Source of the DNA: Symbiodinium natans
Taxonomy: Eukaryota > Sar > Dinophyceae > Suessiales > Symbiodiniaceae
Assembly: GCA_905221605.1 (NCBI GenBank)
Contig: CAJNDS010000147.1
Location: 241,667 to 305,666 of the forward strand
DNA: 64,000 bases
Direction: 5' to 3'
In this document: piece after piece, positions 23,704 through 35,500 of the stretch
How positions within the stretch are numbered: position 1 is the first letter of the stretch
How the letters are laid out: every line of letters begins with the position of its first letter
Notes under the pieces: generated by a model
What the model was told of the DNA's origin: nothing
The model's input: only the letters and a program-made list of their open reading frames with translations
Databases searched by the model: none
Translations under genes and position numbers: made by a program

Positions 23704-23939
23704 GGTTCGAGCTTGGAATGGATTTAGGGCTTTTAGGGTTTAGGGTTTCGGGCTAGGGTTTAGGGTTTAGGGTTTGGGGTTTAGGGTTTAGGGCTTCTAG
23801 GGTATTAGAGGGCACTCAAAGGAGGCTTAGGGGTGTCCGCAGTGGAGCAGACGTCTCAGAGCTTGGCTTGAGGTTTACAAGGCCGACCGGGTCAGCCTGC
23901 GACAGGAAAACTAGTGGCAATAAGGCTCGACCAGAAAGA

Positions 23940-24030
23940 AGTAAGGCCGATACCCTAAACCCTAAACCCTAAACCCTAAACCCTAAACCCTAAACCCTAA
24001 ACCCTAAACCCTAAACCCTAAACCCTGAGT
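23940..24030. repeat. CCCTAAA array
   Basis: Eleven to twelve nearly pure units in the spacer after the MPST stop. The region 23704-25160 otherwise shows no convincing gene. Confidence 0.9.
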
Positions 24031-25163
24031 CGCCCTAATTATGGAGGGGGGCTTTGTATAGAGCGGGGTAGTAGGGGAACCCGTGATGGACCCTAAGCCC
24101 GAACCCCTGTATCCTAAGCCCTAAAAAAACCTGCAGATGCGCAGACCTTAGCCTGAGCGACCGCGCCTCGAAAATGCACAGGGCTCGATGCTTGGCTCCC
24201 AACCCTAAGAATATTCAAATACCCTATAGTACCCTCATTCCCTCATACCCTCAGACCCCAAAGGCCCTAAATCATACCCCAAAGGCCCTAAGCCCTCATA
24301 CCCTAGACCCTAAACCCTGATGCCCTTGTAGCCTGGCCAAATACCATCTTGAACCCGGGGATCCGATTTTGGAATTCCGCTCCCTCGGCACTTGGTTGCA
24401 CCTTTTCCAAACATTTGGTGTTGCGGTTTAGGGTGCAGGGTGTCGGATGTAGGGTCTTGTCCGAAACCCTAAACCCTAAACCTTAAACTCTAGGCTGAGC
24501 TGGCATATTTGTTGCATCTTCAGTTGGCTTGGGCTTTGGTGGACTCCCTAGGTGGGGGGTGGGGTTGCCACTTAGGGCTGAGTCGAAAGTTGGGATAGTG
24601 GGTATTTTCCCTCATTAGGGTTCAAGAGTGTAAGAGGGGCAGGTGGTCTGAAGGGCCTACCCTAAACCGTAAACCCTCAACCCTAAACCCTAAACCCTAA
24701 ACTCTACCTGATCAGTGAGCAGCAGATCTTTTGGTCTTTCTGTTTGGGGGAGAAAAGGCGGCTGAATTGATGCAAGTTGCAGCTGCCGAACGAGTCGGGA
24801 CGATGGTTTAGGGTTTTGGGTTTTAGGGTTTGGGGTTGTTTTGAGTTGAATGGATCCCGGCGGTAGTCTGGCAGTCAACACCCCCCCCCCCCAAAAAAAA
24901 AAAAATCCCCGTAGATTCCAAGTTTCCCTGTTCTCTATTCCCTGTTCTCAACTCAGCATCATGAAACCGTGGATGATGTTGTCGCTCGTCGTGAGTTGTA
25001 AGGCTATAACTTCAAGGCTCCGCCGATCGCGGATCAAGACAGCGCACACCGGCGCACACCCCGCAGGCAGGGCCGCGAGATGGCGAGAACAAGGGGTTTA
25101 GGGTTTAGGGTTTAGGGTTTAGGGTTTAGGGTTTAGGGTTTAGGGTTTAGGGACCTTCCTCCT

Positions 25164-25245
25164 GTAGCCATGGCCTTCGAGCATCGCTCTGAGTCGGTGC
25201 TGGGCATTCTGTCCCAGGCTCCGACGCTGCGAAGCGATGTGAACC
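25164..25245 (+). CDS. Candidate exon, unknown protein
   Basis: Open stretch after a CCTGTAG acceptor: MAFEHRSESVLGILSQAPTL. It lies between a TTTAGGG array and later exons and could be the first coding exon of the 26.4-30.5 kb gene. There is no supporting junction. Confidence 0.3.
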
Positions 25246-25249
25246 TGTT

Positions 25250-25575
25250 TCGGTGTTTCCTTGTGGGGAAAACATGAACCTAAAGGGGTTTATGGTTCAT
25301 ACTATACATATATATATATATATATATCATATGGGAATTATAGTAGGGTATATGAACCTAAAGGGGTTTATGGTTTCATATACCCATCAGAATTACTATA
25401 GGGGGTTTATGGTTTCATATACCCAGAACGGGAATTAGAGTAGGGTATATGAACCTAAACTTGGTTTATGGTTTCATATACCCATAAGGGGAATTATAGT
25501 AGGGTATATGCACCTAAAGGGGTTTATGGTTCATATACCCTAATGGGAATTGTAGTAGCATAGGGTATCTGACCC
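25250..25575. mobile_element. C-family MITE-like element with internal amplification
   Basis: Starts like the C family (CCTTGTGGGG...ATGAACC). It then carries four to five tandem copies of a unit of about 55-60 bases containing GGGTATATGAACCTAAA and GGGGTTTATGGTTTCATA, with a TA tract at 25308-25330. Confidence 0.6.
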
Positions 25576-25824
25576 CAATTTTAGGGTTCGTTTGGTGCCA
25601 AAGGTTGGTGCCGTTTGAGGTTCGAAGATTTTTAGGGTGGACGCAGAAGCCCCCAAGAATCCGCCGGGGTCATGTGCCCTGAGCTGCTCTAATTCCTACT
25701 GGGGTATATGCACCGCGTCAACCCTAAACCCTAAACCCTAAACCCTAAACCCTAAGCCCTAAGCCCTAAGCCCTAAACCCTAAACCCTAAACCCTTGCCC
25801 TGAGCGCCGAGGAGGGACTTCGAA

Positions 25825-25895
25825 GCCTGGGAGAAGCTGGCGAAGCCGCCAGAGATCTATGATCCTCCTCAAAGGGTGACTTGGTAGCTCTGGAG
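25825..25895 (+). CDS. Candidate exon, unknown protein
   Basis: Open stretch reading DFEAWEKLAKPPEIYDPPQR, just after a CCCTAAA array and just before a TTTAGGG array, the position expected for an exon here. No family was recognised. Confidence 0.35.
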
Positions 25896-26421
25896 GGGTT
25901 TAGGGTTTAGGGTTTATGGAGGTGTATTTGGCCTTTACCCAAAGGCCCCAATGTAGTTCCTTTTGGGTTAGGTATAGGGGATTCTAGTATGCTACCCCAA
26001 AAAGGTACTACATAGGAGCCTTTGGGTAAGGAGGACTTGGACCGCAAAGACGAAGGAATTATGGCCTTGACCCGAAACCCTGTCGTTCGTTGTGCCGAAG
26101 TTCTGCGCTTGCATTGCAGGCACAGACTTGCTGCACGAGGTGCGTGTACCAGAGCCTTGTCTCGGCTTAAGAGTTTAGGGTTTAGGGATGTTTAGGGTCC
26201 ACCTCCATAGGGATTATCATAGCACAGGAATATTAAAACCCAATTATAGGGTTCCCTTTCTTCAAGGAGCTTGCGGTCTACGGCCTGTTGCATAGCGCCG
26301 ATTGCCCGTGTCTGCTCCGCGCCGTGTTGTCAAATCAAGATGGAGAAGACGCTCGGTCTCGACACGAAGAGCTTGCACACCAACCCCGTTTCTTTTTTTT
26401 TTTTTGGGGGGGGGGGTTCAG

Positions 26422-29400
26422 AACTTCAAGCTGTTTGCCGAAGCTGTTCCCGGCTCTTTCTGGGTTTCGGGTTCAGGGTTTAGGGCGTTTAGGGTGTTTG
26501 GGGTGTTTGGGGTGTTTAGGGTGTTTACGGTTGAGGGTGCTTCCTTTCTTGTTTGGGCAACCCTCAGGATCTCTGACTCGGACGAGTGGCTCGTGAGGAT
26601 GCTTCAGACCGGAACGCACCCAAACTTCCCCGAGGCGCTCAAAGGCGTCTGGTGGTTGCACCTTGGGGACCACATGAACCTTAAAGTTGGGTTCACATAC
26701 CGGGTTTAGGGTTTAGGGTTTAGGGTTTCGGGTTTAGGGTTTAGGGCTACTATAATTCCTATCAAGGTAACATGAGCCCTAAACCCTTTTGGGGTTCCTT
26801 TCGTCCCCCAAGGCAGGACAACGTCGCGGCGGAGGGGGTGATGACGTTCCACGACGCGGAGTGGACCACGGCCTCTGTGGGCATGAAGCTTCTAACCTCT
26901 CAGCCCACAGGCTTTTGTTTCTTTGTGTTACCCTGCGGTTTAGGGCTTTAGGGTTTAGGGCCAGCTAGGGTTTAGGGTTTAGGCTTTAGGGTTCAGGGTT
27001 TAGGGTTTAGGGTATTGCACACCCGGTTGTGGGATTTCTCCACAAGGAAGTCGTCCAAGTACAACTGGACGGTCGATGCCTGCAACCTGTGGCCCTGATG
27101 CTCAGCATAGGTTTTTGCCCTAAACCCTAAACCCTAAACCCGAAACCCTAAACCCTAAACCCTACTCCCTAAACCCTAAACCTAAACCCCCCAGCTCCTC
27201 TTCAGTGGTACACTTTTCGATTTTTTTGGTTCAAGGTTCCCTCATAAAGTAACCAACCCCAAAATTAGGGCCCTTATTTTGATATGGGGGTTTACGAAAA
27301 ACAGAGGACCCGCAATACAGATCCCCAAATAGTGGGATTCCCTTATAATCAGGACCCAAAAAGGTACCCCTAATTTCGGAAACCGCCCTTTGGTTGCTGG
27401 GCTGCTAAGTCCTCAGTATGGGGGGTTGACGATACTAGGGGCACCTTACTATATAAGGTCCATGTTATAAGGGGATCCCACTATTTGGGGGTCTACCATG
27501 GGGCTCTCTTATTATCGTAAACCCCCGTAGGAAACAGGGTTTTATCACTGTTATTGGCGAGTGTATACAAGGTTCCCGTTTAATATGGGTCAGTATAATA
27601 TAAATAAATAAATAAATAAATAAATATATATATATATATATTATGATGTCCTTTTGGGGATGCAAGAAATATGAGCCCTACTCCATATGGTTTCTGGGCT
27701 ACCAAGCCCTCAATGTGCCTAAGTTCCGCCAACTTCCGGATCGGCCACTGGAGGTTTGAAGCAGAGAGAGCGATGCCTTCGCGCGAACATCAGCTGAGCC
27801 CTGCACAGCCCAGCCCTAAACCCTAAACCCTAAACCCTAAACCCTAAACCCTAAACCCTAAACCCTAAACCCTAAACCCTAAACCCTAAACCCTAAACCC
27901 TAAACCCTAAACCCTTAACCCCAAGCCTAGGTGGGGAGTGGTCCTCACCGGCAACTTTTGGATCCGAGGCGGCCGGCACCTCTTCGAGTTCTCCCCAAAC
28001 CGGAAGTGGACTCTTGGGCCGGTTTAGGGTTTAGGGTTTAGGGTTTAGGGTTTAGGGTTTAGGGTTTAGGGTGAAAGTTTAGGGTTTAGGGGTTTTGGGG
28101 TTTTGGGGTTTAGGGGTTTAGGGTTTCGGTTGCTGTGTAAGGCAGTACGTTGACCACTCACTCACAAGCTCGAAGTGTGGTTTTTCTTTTCAGTAGGGAC
28201 GAACCCCCCCAAACCCTAAACCCTAAACCCTAAACCCTAAGCCCTAAGCCCTAAACCCTAAACCCTAAACCCCAAACCCTAAACCCTAAACCCTCCCTGA
28301 ATCCGCACCTCGAAGCGCAGCTCCAAGTCACACCCTGTAATCCCATACATGAGACTCCAGAAGCTGGGTTTTGGAGTACTATACTTTAATGTTTTTTTTG
28401 GTTCTGGGTTCCTATGATAGCTACTTATACCTAAAAAGTATATACTTTTTTTTTCAGGGTCTACTCCAAAGCCAAGGAAAGTTGGAACATGGTTTAAGGG
28501 ATTATTAGAGCCGGGATTTCCCGTGAGTGTTCCCTTTTTGGGTTTGGGGGGATAAGGATGTTCCAACTTTTTGGAGTTTTCGGTAAGCCCTAAACCTTAA
28601 ACCCTACACCCTAAACCCTAAGGATCAGCATTTCTGTGAGCAACCCGGGTGGCAGCCACTGGATCTACGTGATTCAGCCGGGCGACGTTTTCAAAACACC
28701 CGATGGGGAGGTGATGGACCTAACGCCGGGCGAAGATGCGAGTCTGCGTTGGAAGAGGGCGGTTTGAGTTGTCTTCTCAAGGGCCTAAGGGACCCTTATA
28801 AGGGACCTTAACGGGTCATTTGGGGGTTCTTTGGGGGGGCTGCTTAGGAACATAGGGACGATTATAAAGTGTACATATATTCATATATATATATATATAT
28901 AGTAGGGTTATATAGGGGAATCAGATTAAGGGTCCCTGCTAGGGGGTGCTTCCTTATTTATACCCCTCAATCTTCGCTTTTTTACGTCAAGCCGATGGCA
29001 TCCGAGAGTTTGTCCTTAAGGTTTACGGTTTAGGGTTTGGGGTTTAGGGTTTAGGGAGTTGGTGCAAGTCTTGCTACTTTCAGGTGTCGCCGGCAGCTTC
29101 CTCAGTCCGTGCTTTAAAAAGGGTTTAGGGTTTAGGGTTTGGGGTTTGGGGTTTAGGGTTTAGGGCTTTAAGGGTTTAGGGTTTGGGGTTTAGGGTTTAG
29201 GGTTTAGGGCCTCTCCCACCGCTCAGGACATGATGCGGGTGTCTTATGCCACGCTGGACACAAAGTCGCGGGGCCGTACTTGAGCAGCCCTCCTTGAGCT
29301 TTCTTGGTGGCACCTGCTTGTGAAAGCTTTGACAGGGAAACCCTGAACCCTAAACCCTAAACCCTAAACCCTAAACCCTAAACCCTAAACCCTAAACCCT

Positions 29401-30528
29401 AAACCCTAAACCCTAAACCCTAAACCCTAAACCCTAAACCCTAAACCCTAAACCGAAACTTCCCATAACCAAAGGTCCGAGGTCGGCTTCAAGTATTTAA
29501 TGCGGCGCATCGCTTACCTCGATGCGGATGGCAAGTGGCTGGGTGTGGTTTATTCCGGGAGGTTTAGGTTTAGGGTTTAGGGTTTAGGGTTTAGGGTTGT
29601 CACCAAGTCCCAGTTGCAAAAGGGTTTAGGGTTAGGGTTTAGGGTTTAGGGTTTACTGTTTCGGGTTTAGGGTTTAGGGTTTAGGGTTTAGGGTTTATTT
29701 AGGGTTTAGGGTTTAGGGTCAGCGACCCATAGTAGGCCCTTATTTCCATTTTGTTTGGAGTTTAGGTTCCCTTCCAAGCCCCCTCTAAGCAGAAAAGGGC
29801 ACCCTTTGGGATGTTCATCCTTATTCTCTAACAGGGGTTTAGGGTTTAGGGGTTGGGGTTTAGGGTTTAGGGTTTTAGGGGTTTAGGGGTTTAGGGGTTT
29901 AGGGGTTGAGGGGTTGAGGGGTTGAGGGGTTTAGGGATGTTCCCCCTTGTACTAACAGTCCTTAATAGGGATTAGACTAGGACCCTATTCAGGACACTTC
30001 GTATAAGGAGGAACATCCTTTAAACCAAGAAGGCCACCCTTGTTATTCCTAGGTCACTCTTGCGTTTAGGAAACATGGTCAGCTGTTCGACGAGGAGGAG
30101 CTGAGCAACAAGCACTTTAACTAAGACCCGCGAAGCTGCTCCTAAACCCTCAACCGTAAACCCCAAACCCTAAACCCTAAAACCCTAAAACCCCAAACCC
30201 TACTGTAAACCCTAAACCCTTGAGCCATTTGCCCAGGCTTGTGAAGACGCCCAACTTTGAGAAGCTGCTGAACCTTGGGGACAAAACCCTGAACCCTAAA
30301 CCCCCCGTATACCCTAAACCCTATACCCTAAACCCTAAACCCTAAACCCTAAACCCCCCCCCCCCCCCCCCGCCCCCCCTGCCCCCCCTGATAGGGGTCA
30401 TTTGGCCCCCCCCGAGGAAGGTGGCGACTTCCAACCCGCAGCACTGCTGCGGCAGCTGCGGGTGCTTGGACTGCGGCGACCACGCCCTGCACAACATTGA
30501 GAACACCGGGCTGGAAGTGGAGCAATGA
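26422..30528 (+). CDS. Unrecognised multi-exon gene
   Basis: Exons that join in frame are: 26422-~26463 (NFKLFAEAVPGSFW), 26569-26660 (ISDSDEWLVRMLQTGTHPNF...), 26816-26887 (DNVAAEGVMTFHDAEW), 27047-27091 (KSSKYNWTVDACNLW), 27931-28021 (GVVLTGNFWIRGGRHLFEF), 28624-28758 (SNPGGSHWIYVIQPGDVF), 29227-~29275 (DMMRVSYATLDTKSRG), 29482-29561 (GFKYLMRRIAYLDADGKWLG) and 30070-~30120 (KHGQLFDEEELSNKHF). Probably 30237-30272 and 30418-30528 (QHCCGSCGCLDCGDH, stop TGA 30526-30528) follow; otherwise the gene stops at TAA 30122-30124. Three introns are GC-AG, one (29562-30069) is GT-AG, and one is a whole C-family element. The protein is Trp-rich with a Cys cluster at the end. I do not recognise the family, and the first exon was not found. 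Confidence 0.6.
26661..26813 (+). mobile_element. C-family MITE acting as an intron (introner-like)
   Basis: Ends are CCTTGGGGACCACATGAACC and, at the right, GTCCCCCAAGG, flanked by a CA duplication (26659-26660 and 26814-26815). Removing the element plus one CA joins two open exons as ...GVWWL-Q-DNVAAEG.... A TTTAGGG array sits inside it at about 26702-26748. Confidence 0.7.
27590..27645. repeat. AATA and TA microsatellite in a MITE-like element
   Basis: An (AAAT)n then (TA)n tract within a larger inverted-repeat segment (about 27280-27530) with GGATCCCACTATTTGGGGG and its partner. No gene. Confidence 0.7.
27817..27915. repeat. CCCTAAA array before an exon
   Basis: About 14 pure units ending just before the exon at 27931. 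The matching TTTAGGG array starts at 28021, directly after the same exon. Confidence 0.93.
29341..29455. repeat. CCCTAAA array
   Basis: Sixteen nearly pure units upstream of the exon at 29482. The exon is followed at once by TTTAGGG repeats (29562 onward). Confidence 0.93.
30273..30417 (+). mobile_element. C-family MITE at an exon junction
   Basis: Left end CCTTGGGGACAAAACC, right end GGTCATTTGGCC...CCGAGG, flanked by an AA duplication (30271-30272 and 30418-30419). Excision leaves ...FEKLLKVATSNPQHCC... in frame. A GT-AG-like reading using the CCCGAG acceptor would only add one Lys. Confidence 0.6.
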
Positions 30529-30639
30529 ATCCTAGAGTTGCCCTAAGCCCTAAACCCTAAACCCTAAGCCCTAAACCCTAAACCCTAAAACCCTAAAACC
30601 CTAACACCCAACAACCTAAGCTCCGGGGGGGTTTAGTAA

Positions 30640-31170
30640 GCAGAGAATGACCCTCACACTCAATGCCCCCCCCCCTCCCCCCCAGGCTTTCACCCCCATG
30701 GTTTTTGAAGCCTCTACTCGTCTATGTAAACAACCCCCCCCACAACCCACAATACACAAAGCACCTCCCAAGTCCGACGCCGAAATCCCAAATACGTAGC
30801 ACCCCCCCAAACACAACACCAAACCCCCAAAAACACAGATCAACATCCGAAGCCCCGCCTTGACCTTTCATACCATCTCGAAGACTCCGCCTAACAAATC
30901 AACCGTTCTAACCCCGCAGTGCAAAAAACCACGCCCAACAATCTAAACCAAAGTCCATCACAAGATGCAAGACCAGACCTACCCACCAAAGCCCAAACCA
31001 AGATCCAAAGCACAGTTCGCGAAGCCTCGCGAGGCGTCTTCCGACACGTCCCAAAACACAAAGCCCTAAACCCCAAACACCCCAAACAAGCCACACCAAA
31101 ATCCCAAGTACAATCCAAGAACCAAGCCACCACATCGATCCTGATCCCATAACCCACTTCTCAGCCCACA
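30640..31170. other. C- and A-rich spacer, no gene recognised
   Basis: Unusual strand asymmetry: the plus strand is almost free of G and T over 500 bases, with degenerate CCCAAAC/CCACAAC words. Open frames here follow from that composition and match nothing. Confidence 0.55.
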
Positions 31171-31366
31171 CAGATTTTATGGTTTGGGGGTGATTGCTAC
31201 ATATCTGTACTTTGATCATGTACTCTAGTGTTTTTTTGGACATGTCTTGTGTGGTTGGTTTGCGTTGTCTTCTCTCGTTTCCTGGCTCTGCGGCCTTTGT
31301 CATTTTTCCGGCCTCATCAGGAACCCTAAGCCCTAAACCCTAAACCCTAAACCCCAAACCCATCAG

Positions 31367-31439
31367 GAACATGCAGGCCTTCAGCTACGCCGCCCCTCCT
31401 CAGATGTCAATGGACGACCAAGCACCTCTCTTGAAGTGA
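31367..31439 (+). CDS. Candidate terminal exon, unknown
   Basis: After CATCAG the frame reads MQAFSYAAPPQMSMDDQAPL and ends LK-TGA at 31437-31439. It is preceded by a CCCTAAA array. It may be the last exon of an otherwise unseen gene. Confidence 0.3.
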
Positions 31440-32233
31440 CTGCCGGCATGACCGAAGGTAGAATGCTGGTGCCTTTTAAAAGATTTACAGCGAGTATACC
31501 TCACAGAAAAGATGAGTCTTCTTGACGCAACACATATGCAGCAGGGTTTAGAGTTTAGGCTTCAGGTTTTAGGGCTTGGGGGTTGGGGTTTGGGTTTTGC
31601 TGTTGAGGCCTTTGGGTAGGAGTAGGGACACCTTCGCACTACAGGGGCGTAGCAGCCCCCTGGCTCTTAGTCGGGAATGAGGGAATTAGGGCTCTCTCTC
31701 TCTCTATATATATATTTATATTTATTTGTTTATATATATATACCCTTTAAGGGATTGTATCAGGTACCTCATTCCCTCACTCCCCAGCCAGTTAGGGCGC
31801 ATGAAGGCTCAGGCGAGGTATGTATAGGGGTTATATAGGGGAATAAGATTAAGGGTCCCTTCTACGGTTCCCTGCTTATACCCCTCAACACCACTACCTC
31901 ATACCTCCCATCGAGTACCTTGCTAAGGTAGTATACTACAACCCGTTTTGAACGAGCCCCAAAGGAACTTCCAGCGATCCCTACACAACTACCACGTGCG
32001 AGGTTCATCCCTGTAAAAGTTCTTAGAATTTCGCAATACAATCCGGAGCCGTAGACATGAAAGTATGCACATATACATGTATATAATACATACATCAATG
32101 CATATGCGTACTTGTAACTGTTTTTTTGTACTAGCACTCCTTTGCAGGTCTATTGGGTATATTCATCACATACTTACATTCATCAGTAGGAGTTTGGGGC
32201 AATCATATAAAGACTCCCCAACGTGAGGTTCCA

Positions 32234-32575
32234 GGCCAAGCCCGAAATCCGAGAGACGCTGAACCTGAAGCACCTATTCGGGCGCCCACCAAGCCTGATA
32301 CAGGGGATTTTACCTGAATCCAACTATCCTGCACCCAAAGCCCGCATCCCTAAACCCTGCATTCCGGACCCCACGCCCGAACTTCCCTAAACGCCAACGC
32401 CCCTACACCGCAAGTCCCCCAAAACCCCAAACCCCAAACCCCAAACCCTAAACCCTAAACCCTAAACCCTAAACCCTAAACCCTAAACCCTAAACCCCAA
32501 ACCCCAAACCCCAAACCCCAAAAGCCGAAGCCCAAGCACCCCTTTGCGCGCGACATGCCCTTCTGGGCCCGGTGA
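32234..32575 (+). CDS. Candidate exons ending just before TRM7
   Basis: 32234-~32300 reads AKPEIRETLNLKHLFGRPPS after TTCCAG. 32537-32575 reads HPFARDMPFWAR and stops with TGA at 32573-32575, two bases before the TRM7 ATG. A CCCTAAA array (32440-32520) lies between them. They could be the 3' end of a separate gene, or the second piece could be TRM7 leader containing the short upstream ORF MPFWAR. Confidence 0.35.
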
Positions 32576-32577
32576 CG

Positions 32578-35500
32578 ATGGGCCGGCTCTCCAAGGTTGG
32601 GGAGGGGTTTAGGGTTTAGGGTTTAGGGTTTAGGGTTTAGGGTTTAGGGTTATAGGGTTTAGGGTTTGGGTTTGGGGTTTTGGGCTTGGGGTTTACTGGG
32701 TCATTGTTAAAATACAATTTACGAACATATTCAGGAACACTTAAGGCACTTGATAGTGCCCCAACAATGGTGCAGTATTTAGGGTTCAGGTTTGAAGGAG
32801 TCCGGATGCAAAAGAACAGAAAGGGTAAGGGGCTTAGTGTTTGGGGTTTAGGGTTAGTGTTGAAGGTTTAGGGTTTGGGGATTGGGTTTTTTGTGGGTCT
32901 TTATTCGAACGAAATGCCTGGATGTAGGGTTTTGCCAGCTAAGGTTATGGTTCAGGGGTTTCGTCGCTTGCCATTTCACTTTGTGAGCGCCTTTCGAAGG
33001 GTTCGGAAGTTGCGGGGAGTTCGAGCGTCCCGTGCCTGGGAGGAGTCAGAGGAGTCAGCTAATAATGGTTTGCCAGCTGATCTCCCTGATTTATTCTTCA
33101 GTAAAGGTACTGGTAGGGCTGCTCTGGATGTAACGGATTTAAGGAGGGAGCCTTCGTCCAACGACCCTTTTTGCGTAGTTAAAGTCCTTATGTAAGTGGT
33201 GTCTGTATTTCCAGTATCCCCGGAAAGGCACGCAGTATGTACACTCACCTGTACAAGACACCGTATTTGTATATATATATACGATATATATATATACACA
33301 CGCACACACTAACAGCACAAAATCCCGATACTTCATGTGGCCAAGTATGGTTGGTTCGAAGTAGGCCCTATAGAGCTTCTAAAGTCCCTTTCAAGGGTAC
33401 CCCCTTCCCCCCCCCCCCCCCCCCCCCAGCGTGTCCTTGCACAGGACAAGCGCGATGTCTACTATCGGGAGGCAAAGAAGGAGACCTGGGGAAGAGAGTG
33501 GGTGCTTTGAGCTTCGGGGTCTGGAGTTTGTGTTTAAACACATGCTGAGATCCAAGGGTTTTGAGTTTAGGATTCAATATTGAGATTCCCCCCCCCCCCC
33601 CCCCTATACTAACAGTCCTTAATAGCGAATGGGGAACATCCCACGGTTTAATGCTTAGCTTGGCGGATTGTTTTGGGGGCGTTGCTTGGAGCTGGCTTTC
33701 GGGCCTCGCCTCTTGATGATTGCGGCCCTTACCAGCTGCCAAGATTGTACCATGCGCTGGAGATTCTGGCCGCACGGCATCCCCGATGTAGATGGCATAT
33801 GGGTAGTTCTGAAGATTAGGGTCCCTTTTGAGATGACTTTTTTCAAGTGTGCCGCCTTATAATTGGTACCCAAAAAGCACCCTAATTTAGGAAACTACCC
33901 ATATGGAGGCTCCAGGCATCACAGGGTGAGGTTGTTGTTGGACCCCCCCCCCCCCCCCTCCCCCTTCCCTTCAATGGGGGAGCTGACTCCCCCTCTCCCT
34001 CCTGGGTGGGTCACGTGCACGCAGTCCACCCGGTGTCAGTCGCCCCGGACTTTTTTGCCAACACACTTCTGATCTCAGGGCCGTACTGGACACCGTCGCT
34101 TTGCGCACAGGAGTGACGCAGATTCTTGAGAGCCCAAGACCCCAAACCTTCAAACTTTAAGGATCTCGAAGGCAAGCCCAAAGCAGCGAACTGGATGTGA
34201 GCAATGTAAGCGACCCCACCAGAATTCCATATCCCCCGAACCGCAAGACGTTTAGCCTACATGCCAGGCTGACTCTGCAACACCTGGACAACCCCGAATC
34301 CCCTAAACCCCCCGAACTCAATTGGGGGGTATGACTTGGGGTAGCCTTATAAAGACCCCCCAAACAGTAGGATCCCCTTAGCAGAAGGACCCCAATAAGG
34401 TACCCCGAATTTCGGAAACCCCCAACTCAAATCACGAATTCTCCAAGGAGCTGCACTCCCTCAACCCTGGACCCTCGATGCTTTAACCTGAGGAGGGGTT
34501 TCGCGCACGGTCGGCCTTCAAGCTCATACAGTTCCCCGCTTGCAGGAAGCACAGTTTTTTTTCGAGTTACTTGGGGGGTTTGGGGTTTAGGGTTTCGGGT
34601 TGTTAGAGCAGACAGCGTTTGGGGGGAGGCTGGAAGGGCCATGTCACGCAGCTTGAGGCCGCATGTATTGCTGAGACATTCGAGAATCCCCTCGCCGGAT
34701 CGAGTCAGGGTTGAGGGTTTAGAGTTTAAATTTAAGCCGGCCAGCACCAAAGCTGACCTCAACTGGGAAGAGCCAAGGCAAACCATGCAAGCATCGCATA
34801 TGTAGACCTGGTTTTGAATGTAAAAGGCTGCGCTGCAAAAAGGTGCATATATATATAGAGAGAGATAGACATATACATATATACATATATATATATAGAC
34901 ACTTATAAGACCTATATGTGTATGTGTAGACGTAGACCGACATACATGCACACATAGGTCTATATGCAGGCATGTACACGCCTACACATCAAGGAGTCCA
35001 TCTCCAACATCCACAGGAAGCCCCTAAACCCTAAACCGTAAACCCTAAACCCTAAACCCTAAACCCTGCAGAGCTGAGGATTGACGACGAGATCGACTTG
35101 CTCACGGGTGTGCCCTGGCTCAGTAGCTCCCCAGAAGACCCTCCATTTAGGGAAAATACTTTATCTGGAGGCTCCTAGGTAGTTCCTTTGTTGGGTCCCT
35201 AAACCCTAAACCCTAAACCCTGGTTAGTGAGGATTGTAGTATACTACTCCAAAAATGCAAAAAGGTTCTACGTAGGAGCCTTTGGGCAAACTGTAGTGGG
35301 GTGGGGCGGGGAACCCTTTCCCCTTCTTTGGGTCCGGGGTTCCCTTGAAAAGTAAGCGACCACAAAAAAAGTATGCCCTTGTTGAAATATGGTTGCTGGG
35401 CTACCAAGATCAAGATGGTTTAGGGTTTAGGGTTTAGGGGTTCTCTTACTTCGGGGATATCAAGGGCTCACTCTGCGAAATTCTTGCAGCCCGAAGCCCC

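Noticed and set aside
33985-34072. WW domain (PPLPPGW)
   Set aside because: Only the first few residues fit; the second Trp and the central beta-strand pattern are missing, and it lies inside a TRM7 intron.
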